Of a stretch of DNA of 64,000 nucleotides, positions 56,625 to 64,000 are shown one piece after another. This DNA comes from an uncultured Eubacteriales bacterium (lineage in GTDB: Bacteria > Bacillota > Clostridia > Christensenellales > Aristaeellaceae), in the NCBI GenBank assembly GCA_900542445.1, contig UQNN01000013.1, positions 1 through 64,000 of the forward strand. The letters run 5' to 3'. Position 1 is the stretch's first letter, and the number at the start of each line of letters is the position of its first letter. The translations under genes were made by a program, and so were the position numbers. A model generated the notes under the pieces. The model had not been told where the DNA came from. It saw only the letters and a list, made by a program, of their open reading frames with translations, and did no database searches.

Positions 56625-58334
56625 ATGAAACTCAACGGAGCGGCGATTCTGATTGAATGCCTCATCGAGCAGGGCGTTGGAACCGTGTTCGGCTTCCCCG
56701 GCGGCGCGGTTTTGCCGATTTACGATGAACTTTACAAGCGTCAGGACCGCATTCATCACGTGCTGACCGCGCATGAGCAGCACGCGGGACACGCGGCGGA
56801 CGGCTATGCGCGCGCCAGCGGCAAGACGGGCGTGTGCATCGCCACCAGCGGCCCCGGCGCGACCAATCTGGTGACGCCGATTGCGACGGCGTACATGGAT
56901 TCCACGCCGATCGTCTTTATCACCGGCAACGTGCCGCAGAGTTTGATGGGCACGGATTCCTTTCAGGAAGCGGATATTTCCGGCATGACGATGCCCGTCA
57001 CCAAGCACAACTATCTGGTCACGCGGGTGGATAAGCTGGCCGACATCGTCCGCGAGGCGTTTTATATCGCATCGAGCGGCCGCCCCGGACCGGTGCTGAT
57101 CGACATTCCGAAAGATGTGCAGATCGCCGAGACGGAATACGAGCCGGCCAGCGGCGCGCAGCTGATTCCTAAACTTTCCATGAAGCATCCGACGGCGCAG
57201 CTTCGCCCCGAAGGCGAGGCGCTGGAACGCTACAAGGTGAAGGCCGCGCCCCGGCTGGAGCAGGCGGCCAAACTGATCGCCGAGGCGCAGAAGCCGCTGA
57301 TTTACTGCGGCGGCGGCGTGATCCTCTCTGGCGCGGAAAGCGAACTGCTGGCTTTTGCCGACCGGGTGGATGCGCCCGTGGTTTCCACGCTGATGGGGCT
57401 GGGCGCGGTGCCGGCGGACAATCCGCGTATGCTGGGCATGCTGGGCATGCACGGCACGCACGCGGCGAACATCGCCATGCAGCGCTGCGACCTGCTGATT
57501 GCCGTCGGCGTGCGTTTCTCTGACCGCGCGCTGGGCAACGCGGCGACGTTCGCGGCGCAGGCCAAAGTGCTGCACATCGACATCGACCGCGCGGAAATCA
57601 ACAAGAACGTTTCGACCACGCTGCATATCACGGGCGATGCGCGCGTGGTGCTCGATCTTCTGCTCCCGCGCGTGGAGCAGAAGGATAACACGCAGTGGAT
57701 GCAGCAGGCGCGCAGCATGATGGAGGAGTATTTGAGCGACGAACTGTTTGAGCCGCGCAAGATTCTCCGCCAGATGGCCGCAATTGCGCCGGAAATCACC
57801 GTCGCGACGGATGTCGGCCAGCACCAGATGTGGACGGCGCAGCATTTCCCGTTCTTGCATCCGCGTCAGCTGATCACCAGCGGAGGCCTGGGCACGATGG
57901 GCTTTGGCCTCGGCGCGGCGATGGGCGCGGCGGCGAGCGATCCTCAGGGAAAGCCGGTGGCGCTGATTACGGGCGACGGTTCGTTCCGCATGAACCTGAC
58001 CGAGCTTTCCACCATCGGGTATTACAACATCCCGGTGATCGTCGTCATCTTCAACAACGGCACGCTGGGCATGGTGCGCCAGTGGCAGACGCTGTTTTTC
58101 GGTCACCGTTACAGCCAGACGACGCTCGACCGCGGGCCGGATTTCATGAAACTGGCGGAGGCTTACGGCCTGAGCGGCACGCGGGTGGATACGGTGGAAG
58201 CGTTTGCGGCGGCGTTTAAAACGGCTGTGGAGAAACGCGAACCCTGCATCATCGAGTGCATGCTGGATATCGACGAGATGGTTGCGCCGATGGTTGCGCC
58301 GGGTTCGCCGATCGACTCGTTCTGCCTGAACTGA
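56625..58334 (+). CDS. ilvB: Acetolactate synthase large subunit
   Basis: 569 residues, full length. Joins two pyruvates (or pyruvate and 2-oxobutyrate) in valine, leucine and isoleucine synthesis. N-terminal GVGTVFGFPGGAVLPIYDEL and TAHEQHAGHAADGYARASGK (catalytic Glu in HEQ), FAD-domain centre, and C-terminal ThDP/Mg motif GDGSFRMN followed by VVIFNNGTLGMVRQWQ. First gene of the T-box operon; AGGAGGAGTGAACAATTCGG precedes the ATG. Confidence 0.97.
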   Translation: MKLNGAAILIECLIEQGVGTVFGFPGGAVLPIYDELYKRQDRIHHVLTAHEQHAGHAADGYARASGKTGVCIATSGPGATNLVTPIATAYMDSTPIVFITGNVPQSLMGTDSFQEADISGMTMPVTKHNYLVTRVDKLADIVREAFYIASSGRPGPVLIDIPKDVQIAETEYEPASGAQLIPKLSMKHPTAQLRPEGEALERYKVKAAPRLEQAAKLIAEAQKPLIYCGGGVILSGAESELLAFADRVDAPVVSTLMGLGAVPADNPRMLGMLGMHGTHAANIAMQRCDLLIAVGVRFSDRALGNAATFAAQAKVLHIDIDRAEINKNVSTTLHITGDARVVLDLLLPRVEQKDNTQWMQQARSMMEEYLSDELFEPRKILRQMAAIAPEITVATDVGQHQMWTAQHFPFLHPRQLITSGGLGTMGFGLGAAMGAAASDPQGKPVALITGDGSFRMNLTELSTIGYYNIPVIVVIFNNGTLGMVRQWQTLFFGHRYSQTTLDRGPDFMKLAEAYGLSGTRVDTVEAFAAAFKTAVEKREPCIIECMLDIDEMVAPMVAPGSPIDSFCLN

Positions 58335-58351
58335 CGGAGGTGTGCGGCTAT

Positions 58352-58879
58352 ATGCTGATAAATCCCGAAAACCTGCGCCGCTATACCGTCGGCGTGCTGG
58401 TTTCCAACGAACCGGGTGTGCTTTCCCGCGTATCCGGCCTGTTTTCCCGGCGCGGCTTCAACATTGAGAGCCTTGCCGTCGGCCCGACGCAGGACAGCGA
58501 AGTCTCCCGCATTACCATTGTGGTGCTCGGCGACGACGCGCATATCGAACAGCTGGTGCAGCAGCTCTACAAGCTTATCTGCGTGCAGAAGGTGCAGGTG
58601 CTCAGCAATCGCAACGACGTGGAGCGCCAGCTGCTGCTGGTCAAGGTCGCCGCGAGCGTGAAGGAGCGCGAGGGGCTGATGCGGCTGGTGGATATCTTCA
58701 AGGCGAAGGTGCTGGACGTGACCAAATCCTCGATGATTCTGGAAATCACGGGCGACAACGACAAGATCACCGCGATGATGCGGCTGCTGGAGGACTACGG
58801 CATTCTGGAACTGGTTCGCACGGGCGTTGTCGCGCTGGAACGCGGCGACGACGTGATGAGTTCGGACATTTTTGAGTAA
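58352..58879 (+). CDS. ilvN: Acetolactate synthase small (regulatory) subunit
   Basis: 175 residues from ATG 58352 (GGAGGTGTGCGGCTAT upstream). ACT domain (VGVLVSNEPGVLSRVSGLFSRRGFNIESLAVGPT) binding valine for feedback control, and the usual C-terminal domain (about 85-160). Eighteen bases after ilvB. Confidence 0.95.
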   Translation: MLINPENLRRYTVGVLVSNEPGVLSRVSGLFSRRGFNIESLAVGPTQDSEVSRITIVVLGDDAHIEQLVQQLYKLICVQKVQVLSNRNDVERQLLLVKVAASVKEREGLMRLVDIFKAKVLDVTKSSMILEITGDNDKITAMMRLLEDYGILELVRTGVVALERGDDVMSSDIFE

Positions 58880-58884
58880 CAGGG

Positions 58885-59050
58885 CTACCGACCAGACCTG
58901 TTTGGGGACGAGTCCCCAACCCCCATCATCTTCGCTTCGCGAAGAAAGAAAGAATAAATACAAAACCATAAAATGTGGAATCCAGGAACCGCCGGTTCTT
59001 GGCATGGTTTGGGGCGGCGCCCCAATCGTATCCGCTTTTTGAAAAAACAA
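58885..59050 (+). other. Hairpin-rich spacer between ilvN and ilvC
   Basis: Several short inverted repeats in a row: GGGGAC-GA-GTCCCC, CTTCGC/GCGAAG, GAACCG-CC-GGTTC and TGGGGC-GG-CGCCCCA. No gene. The arrangement resembles dispersed intergenic repeats of Bacillota genomes and may set the relative levels of ilvN and ilvC mRNA. Confidence 0.6.
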
Positions 59051-59064
59051 GGAGGACAAACAAA

Positions 59065-60069
59065 ATGGCACAGATGTTTTACGCGCAGGACTGCAACCTT
59101 GACTATCTCATGGGCAAAAAGATTGCCATCGTCGGCTACGGCTCTCAGGGACACGCGCACGCGCTCAACCTGCGTGACTCCGGCTGCGACGTGATTGTCG
59201 CGCTGTACGAGGGCAGCAAGAGCTGGAAGAAGGCCGAGGAGGCCGGGCTGACCGTCATGACCACCGCCGAGGCCGCCAAGGTCGCCGACATGATCATGAT
59301 CCTCATCAACGACGAAAAGCAGGCCGCGATGTATCACAAAGACATCGAGCCGTATCTGCGCCCCGGCATGATCCTCGCCTTCGCGCACGGCTTCAACATC
59401 CACTTTGGCTGCATCAAGCCGCCGAAGGATATCGACGTGGTGATGATCGCGCCGAAGGGCCCCGGCCACACCGTCCGCAGCCAGTATCTGGAAGGCAAAG
59501 GCGTGCCCGACCTCATCGCCGTCTACCAGGACGCTTCCGGTAAGGCACAGGATTACGCGCTGGCGTATGCCGCGGGCATCGGCGGCGCGCGGGCGGGCAT
59601 TCTCAAGACGACCTTCCGCGAGGAGACCGAGACCGACCTGTTCGGCGAGCAGTGCGTCCTCTGCGGCGGTGTGACCGCGCTGATGAAAGCGGGTTTTGAC
59701 ACGCTGGTTGAGGCGGGCTATCAGCCGGAGAACGCGTATTTCGAGTGCATCCACGAGATGAAGCTCATCGTTGATCTCATCTTCGCGCACGGCTTTGCGG
59801 GCATGCGCTATTCCATCTCCAACACGGCCGAATACGGCGATTACGAAATCGGCCAGCGCCTGATCACCGAGGAGACCAAGAAGGAAATGAGGAAGGTGCT
59901 CACCGAGATTCAGGATGGCACCTTCGCCCGCAACTGGCTGCTGGAAAACCAGAGCGGCTGTGTCCACTTCCTCGCCAAGCGCCGCATCGAGGCGGGCAGC
60001 CAGCTGGAGGAAGTCGGCAAAGATCTGCGCAGCAAGATGAGCTGGGGCACGAAAGTGGAGGAACTGTAA
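59065..60069 (+). CDS. ilvC: Ketol-acid reductoisomerase, class I
   Basis: 334 residues from ATG 59065 (AAGGAGGACAAACAAA upstream). Rossmann motif GYGSQGHAHALNLRDSG, cofactor loop VALYEGSKSWKKA, metal-binding C-terminal knotted domain (ETETDLFGEQCVLCGG, AYFECIHEMK, SNTAEYGDYEIG). Reduces and rearranges acetolactate. The cofactor loop has Tyr-Glu where NADPH enzymes usually have an Arg, so cofactor preference is open. Confidence 0.95.
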   Translation: MAQMFYAQDCNLDYLMGKKIAIVGYGSQGHAHALNLRDSGCDVIVALYEGSKSWKKAEEAGLTVMTTAEAAKVADMIMILINDEKQAAMYHKDIEPYLRPGMILAFAHGFNIHFGCIKPPKDIDVVMIAPKGPGHTVRSQYLEGKGVPDLIAVYQDASGKAQDYALAYAAGIGGARAGILKTTFREETETDLFGEQCVLCGGVTALMKAGFDTLVEAGYQPENAYFECIHEMKLIVDLIFAHGFAGMRYSISNTAEYGDYEIGQRLITEETKKEMRKVLTEIQDGTFARNWLLENQSGCVHFLAKRRIEAGSQLEEVGKDLRSKMSWGTKVEEL

Positions 60070-60070
60070 G

Positions 60071-61738
60071 ATGGCAGTCAGTGATCGCGTTAAGAGCGGA
60101 CCGGAGAAAGCGCCGCATCGTTCCCTGTGGAAAGCGCTCGGCCTGACCGACGAGGAGCTGAAGCTTCCGTTGATCGGCGTGGTGAGCGCAAAGTCGGAGT
60201 GCGTGCCGGGTCACAACCACCTGAACAACATCGCGCAGGCCGTCAAGGACGGCATCCGTCTGGCGGGCGGCGTGCCGGTCGAGTTCCCGGCCATCGGCGT
60301 GTGCGACGGCATTGCGATGGGCCACGTTGGCATGAAGTATTCCCTCGCGTCCCGTGAACTGATTGCGGACAGCTGCGAGTCGATGGCCATGGCCCACGGC
60401 TTTGACGGCATGGTGTTCATCCCGAACTGCGACAAGATCGTTCCCGGCATGCTGATGGCGGCGCGCCGCCTGAATTTGCCCGCGATGGTCATTTCCGGCG
60501 GCCCGATGATGCCCGGCCGCATGCCCGGCGGCAGCGGCGACATGGATTTGAACTCCGTGTTTGAGGCGGTCGGCGCATATAAGGCGGGCAAGATGGACGA
60601 CGCTCAGCTCAACGCGGTCGAATCCTCCGCGTGCCCCGGCTGCGGCAGCTGTTCCGGCATGTTCACCGCCAACTCCATGAACTGTATCACCGAGGTCATC
60701 GGCATGGCGCTGCCGGGCAACGGCACGATTGCCGCCGTGGACGCGGCGCGCATCCGTCTGGCGAAAAAGACCGGCATGCGCATCGTCGAGCTGGTCAAAG
60801 AAGGCCTGACGCCGGACAAGATCATGACCGAATCCGCGTTCCGCAACGCGCTCTGTCTGGATATGGCGCTGGGCTGCTCCACCAACACCGTGCTGCACCT
60901 GCCCGCCATCGCGCACGAAGCGGGCATCGACTTCGACCTGAACTGGGTCAACGAGGCCAGCGCCAAGGTGCCGAATCTGTGCCATCTCGCCCCGGCGGGT
61001 CATCACCACGTCATCGACCTGCATCTGGCGGGCGGCGTGATGGGCGTGCTCAGCGAGTTGAAGGGCCGCGGCCTGCTCGACGAGAACGCGCTGACCGTTT
61101 CCGGCATGACGCTGGGCGAAGAAATCAGCCTGAGCAAAAACTACAATCACGAGGTCATCCGTCCGTTCGACGAGCCGTATTCCCCGACCGGCGGCCTGAT
61201 GATTCTGCGCGGCAACCTCGCGCCGGACGGCGCGGTCGTCAAGCGCAGCGCCGTCGCCAAGGAGATGCTTGTCCACGAAGGCCCGGCCCGCGTGTTCAAC
61301 AGCGAGGACGAGGCCATCGCCGCCATTTATGCGGGACAGATCAAGCCGGGCGACGTGGTGGTCATCCGTTATGAAGGCCCGAAGGGCGGCCCCGGCATGC
61401 GTGAAATGCTCAGCCCGACCAGCGCTATCTGCGGCATGGGGCTGGATAAGGAAGTGGCGCTTATCACCGACGGCCGTTTCTCCGGCGCGACCCGCGGCGC
61501 GGCCATCGGCCATGTGTCTCCGGAAGGCGCGAGCGGCGGCATGATCGGCCTGATTGAAGAGGGCGATACCATCGCCATCGATATTCCGGCCGGCAAGCTG
61601 GAACTCAAGGTGGATGACGCAACTTTGGCCAAGCGCCGCGAAGCGTGGGTCTGCCCGCCGCCGAACGTCACCAAGGGCTATCTGGCGCGCTATGCGAAGC
61701 TGGTTTCCAGCGCGAACAAGGGCGCCGTTGTCGAGTAA
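60071..61738 (+). CDS. ilvD: Dihydroxy-acid dehydratase
   Basis: 555 residues. Fe-S enzyme forming 2-oxo acids. NCDKIVPGMLMA, SACPGCGSCSGMFTANSMNC and the C-terminal GRFSGATRGAAIGHVSPEG are diagnostic. It begins one base after ilvC ends and closes the operon; a terminator follows. Confidence 0.96.
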   Translation: MAVSDRVKSGPEKAPHRSLWKALGLTDEELKLPLIGVVSAKSECVPGHNHLNNIAQAVKDGIRLAGGVPVEFPAIGVCDGIAMGHVGMKYSLASRELIADSCESMAMAHGFDGMVFIPNCDKIVPGMLMAARRLNLPAMVISGGPMMPGRMPGGSGDMDLNSVFEAVGAYKAGKMDDAQLNAVESSACPGCGSCSGMFTANSMNCITEVIGMALPGNGTIAAVDAARIRLAKKTGMRIVELVKEGLTPDKIMTESAFRNALCLDMALGCSTNTVLHLPAIAHEAGIDFDLNWVNEASAKVPNLCHLAPAGHHHVIDLHLAGGVMGVLSELKGRGLLDENALTVSGMTLGEEISLSKNYNHEVIRPFDEPYSPTGGLMILRGNLAPDGAVVKRSAVAKEMLVHEGPARVFNSEDEAIAAIYAGQIKPGDVVVIRYEGPKGGPGMREMLSPTSAICGMGLDKEVALITDGRFSGATRGAAIGHVSPEGASGGMIGLIEEGDTIAIDIPAGKLELKVDDATLAKRREAWVCPPPNVTKGYLARYAKLVSSANKGAVVE

Positions 61739-61765
61739 ACCCATTTTTGAAACACAATAATCAGC

Positions 61766-61811
61766 AGAAGAGGCTGTTTTCCCGCGAAAAGGGGGGAACG
61801 GCCTCTTTGTT
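61766..61811 (+). terminator. ilv operon terminator
   Basis: AGAGGC-TGTTTTCCC / GGGGGGAACG-GCCTCT with a GCGAAAA loop, then TTGTTTTG. Confidence 0.85.
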
Positions 61812-61868
61812 TTGCGCGCAAATTATGTTAAAATACAGCATTGCATATCAACACAAAGGGGAAAAAAC

Positions 61869-63416
61869 ATGCCAAACACAACTTCGCCTTATACGCGCGC
61901 CGACGCGGCGATCGCCGTGATTCTGGCCGTGATCACGCTGCTGCTCAGCGTCGGCCTGCTCGACTCGGATCAGCCGACGGGCAGCGACGACTTTGCGGCG
62001 TATATGTCCGAGGGAATCGCCATCGCCGAAGGAAGGCTGAATGAACAGACGCAGCTCAACGCGCTGCTGCATCCCAGCACGCGAAGCTTTCGAGCGGACG
62101 ACGGCCAGAGCGCGGACGACCCGATTGTCTATGTTTGGGGACTGCCGCTGATTTTGGCGGGCGTGTATCGCATCGCGGGGTTTGACCGGCCGACGGGGTA
62201 TGCGCTGATCTGGTATAAGCTGCCGGGCGTTTTCTTTCTGGCGATGGCGGCGGTCTGCGCCTATCTGCTGTACAGGCGGCGTTTTTCCAAAGTTGTTTCC
62301 GCATTGCTGACGGGTCTGCTTTGCTGGGGCGGCGAAGTGGTGAAGGATTCCGCACGGATCACGACGGATATTCCGTGTCTGGCGGTCAGCCTGCTGGCGC
62401 TGTTGATGATTGAAGTGCTTTTGGCAGCGCAGACAAGGCGCGGGCAGGCGCTTGCGGGCGTCGTATTGGGCATTGCGCTGTGGTTTGACTGCGTGGTGCG
62501 GCTCAACGGCAAGACGGTGCTGTATATGGCGCTGCTGGCGCACGTCATCGGGCTTGCCCAAAATCGCGTTTGGGGCAGAAAACTGCTCGTCCATCTGCTG
62601 CCGTATCTGGTTGCGGGCGCGCTCTGGATGATCGGCTGCATGCTGTTTCCGCAGGCTACGTCCAACATGAAGGACATCGCCAGCGGCCCAAACCGCATGA
62701 TTGCGCAGAACATGGGCTATTACGAAATGATTATGGGCCAGTGGTTTAACGCGATGCTGCCCTACGGCCTGTTCATGCTGACGGATGCGGCGCATTACGC
62801 GGTCTATGCGCTCGCCATTCTGGGCATGCTGACGGATGGCATCCGCCGCAACCTGCATTTGACGGCGCTGGTGCTTGGCTCGTTTGCCGTGCTGTATCTG
62901 CTGCCGTATGTGCAGTCCGTCCGCTATCTGTATAATGCCCTGCCATTTATTTTGATGTTTGCCGCTTACGGCGCGCGCCGGGTGATGCGGCTGGCGAAAA
63001 GGAAAAGCGTGCAGCGGGCGCTGTATGTGCTGGGCTGCTGCGCGCTTGCGTTTCTGACCTTTGGCACGCTGCAAAAGACGATGACCGCCGAGCGGGAGCA
63101 TGCGCTGGCCGGGGGATTTTCGGCGCGAAGCGAAACCTATTCCGACGACGCGGCGGACATGTTCGGCTATATTCTGTCCGATACGGCGGAAGACGCGGTG
63201 ATCGCCTACTATAAACCCCGCGCGCTGTATTTGAACACGAACCGTGTTTCCTTTCAGCCGACGGTGAACGGGCACGACGTATACGATGCGCAGTATCTGC
63301 TGATGACGAACGAGCCGGGCGATATTTCGCAGATGGAGATCGACGCGGCGCTGGCGGAAAGGCTGGAAGCGGTATACGAAAACGGGACGTATACGCTGTA
63401 CAGGATTTTGGTGTGA
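61869..63416 (+). CDS. Multi-pass membrane protein, GT-C glycosyltransferase-like
   Basis: 515 residues from ATG 61869 (AAAGGGGAAAAAAC upstream). About nine or ten hydrophobic helices; an acidic pair (GSDDFAAYMSEG) in the first outer loop, as in PMT/ArnT-type GT-C enzymes using polyprenyl-phosphate sugars; a C-terminal soluble part (about 420-515). Family assignment is by architecture only. Confidence 0.65.
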   Translation: MPNTTSPYTRADAAIAVILAVITLLLSVGLLDSDQPTGSDDFAAYMSEGIAIAEGRLNEQTQLNALLHPSTRSFRADDGQSADDPIVYVWGLPLILAGVYRIAGFDRPTGYALIWYKLPGVFFLAMAAVCAYLLYRRRFSKVVSALLTGLLCWGGEVVKDSARITTDIPCLAVSLLALLMIEVLLAAQTRRGQALAGVVLGIALWFDCVVRLNGKTVLYMALLAHVIGLAQNRVWGRKLLVHLLPYLVAGALWMIGCMLFPQATSNMKDIASGPNRMIAQNMGYYEMIMGQWFNAMLPYGLFMLTDAAHYAVYALAILGMLTDGIRRNLHLTALVLGSFAVLYLLPYVQSVRYLYNALPFILMFAAYGARRVMRLAKRKSVQRALYVLGCCALAFLTFGTLQKTMTAEREHALAGGFSARSETYSDDAADMFGYILSDTAEDAVIAYYKPRALYLNTNRVSFQPTVNGHDVYDAQYLLMTNEPGDISQMEIDAALAERLEAVYENGTYTLYRILV

Positions 63417-63527
63417 GACGGGGATGAGAAAAGCAGAATTTACAAAGTCAGGTATCGTTTCGCTCCCGGCCTTGTAAATAGGGGCCGCTTCGCGGCGGTT
63501 TAACGAAGGCAAGCGCCAAAAGAAGGA
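63417..63527. other. Intergenic stretch with hairpin
   Basis: GGCCGC-TTC-GCGGC hairpin near 63482-63497 followed by GGTTT; may end the upstream transcript. Otherwise nothing recognised. Confidence 0.4.
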
Positions 63528-63556
63528 TTGCCCTTTTTTCGGGTTCATGATATACT
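63528..63556 (+). promoter_or_regulatory. Putative mrnC promoter
   Basis: TTGCCC (63528-63533), 17-bp spacer, TATACT (63551-63556). Confidence 0.5.
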
Positions 63557-63613
63557 ATATCCTGAAAAAATGGCGGGATAGGCCATTTGTGAAACGATAA
63601 AGGAAGTGCCCTT

Positions 63614-64000
63614 TTGCAAGGCGAAGAAATCAAGGCGGCGCAGGCCGCGTTTTCCCTCCCGGATCCGCGGGAGCTGAACCCGCTTCAACTGGCTTACGTC
63701 GGCGACACGCTGCACGACCTCTATGTCCGCAGCATGCTGGTTGCCAAAAAGATGAGCGTCGGCGCGATGCACAGGCAGGCGGTGAAAATGGTCAGCGCGG
63801 CGGCGCAGGCGGCGATGCTGACGGCGATCGAAGACGAGCTGACCGAGCAGGAAGCCGATATGACGCGGCGCGGCCGCAACGCGCAGGCCAAACATGCCGC
63901 GCCGAAGCACGCAGACCCGGCGGATTATGCGCACGCGACGGGGCTGGAGGCGCTGTGGGGCTATCTCTATGTGACGGGCCAGACACAGCGCCTCGACGAA
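63614..64000 (+). CDS. mrnC: Mini-ribonuclease III, 3' end outside the window
   Basis: 129 codons visible from a TTG preceded by AAAGGAAGTG. NPLQLAYVGDTLHDLYVR carries the RNase III catalytic Asp, MHRQAVKMVSAAAQA and RRGRNAQAK are mini-III hallmarks, and ATGLEALWGYLYVTG carries the second acidic site. No dsRNA-binding domain is expected. It matures 23S rRNA. The stop is beyond base 64000. Confidence 0.93.
   Translation, partial: MQGEEIKAAQAAFSLPDPRELNPLQLAYVGDTLHDLYVRSMLVAKKMSVGAMHRQAVKMVSAAAQAAMLTAIEDELTEQEADMTRRGRNAQAKHAAPKHADPADYAHATGLEALWGYLYVTGQTQRLDE

Noticed and set aside
56484..58106. 540-codon open frame on the minus strand
   Set aside because: Antisense to ilvB; extremely His/Arg-rich product.
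59900..63548. Two long minus-strand frames (614 and 566 codons)
   Set aside because: Antisense to ilvD and to the membrane protein gene, both of which have clear starts and families or architecture.

Overview
The window looks like a chromosomal piece of a Bacillota (Clostridia-like) bacterium, about 55% GC by impression, with one complete integrated siphovirus. Evidence for Bacillota: a T-box leader before ilvB, consensus sigma-A type promoters with AGGAGG-type ribosome sites, a mini-ribonuclease III gene, a CwlD-like amidase, and an SPP1/PBSX-like phage with a CD1375-like protein and an LLH-type holin. The species cannot be named from the sequence.

Host flanks. Left (1-1800): a partial tRNA-Gly, a tRNA-Cys, a secreted repeat protein with a peptidoglycan-binding domain, and a YbaK-type deacylase. 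Right (54746-64000): an intact tRNA-Arg(ACG), a noncoding stretch rich in DnaA-box-like sequences, a cell-wall amidase, a T-box-controlled ilvB-ilvN-ilvC-ilvD operon, a multi-pass membrane protein and the start of mrnC.

Prophage (1801-54790). It is bounded by an 88-bp perfect direct repeat that runs from the tRNA-Arg terminator to the anticodon. Paired copies of a TTTGACTACC element lie inside both ends and are probably integrase arm sites. On the minus strand is a lysogeny block: integrase (with a LexA-type box in its promoter), a RhuM protein, a secreted protein of unknown role, and a LexA/CI-like S24 repressor. Rightward early genes follow: Cro-like and other small regulators, a Cas4-like nuclease and a RecT-like recombination module, a noncoding stretch with two tRNA-like elements, DnaD/DnaB-type replication proteins, a C5-cytosine and an N6-adenine methyltransferase, two radical-SAM proteins, a macro-domain protein, SSB and a late regulator. 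A second small repressor with a palindromic operator controls a DUF932 operon. The late region has its own promoter with an immediate attenuator. It runs through a ParB-like protein, a TET-associated-type glycosyltransferase, terminase, portal, capsid, tail (with a -1 frameshift pair), tape measure, fibres, lysis genes and a small terminal regulator.

The most striking system is a diversity-generating retroelement (DGR) at 49459-51549. A tail protein ends in a variable repeat. A near-identical template lies 371 bp downstream, and 17 of its 27 adenines differ from the variable copy while no other base differs across the core. A reverse transcriptase follows. The template sits inside a long structured noncoding region with its own promoter, the reverse transcriptase has YMDN where YxDD is expected, and no Avd gene is recognisable. 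A second theme is DNA modification: two methyltransferases, two radical-SAM proteins and a DNA-base-type glycosyltransferase in one phage, with no visible TET/JBP dioxygenase.
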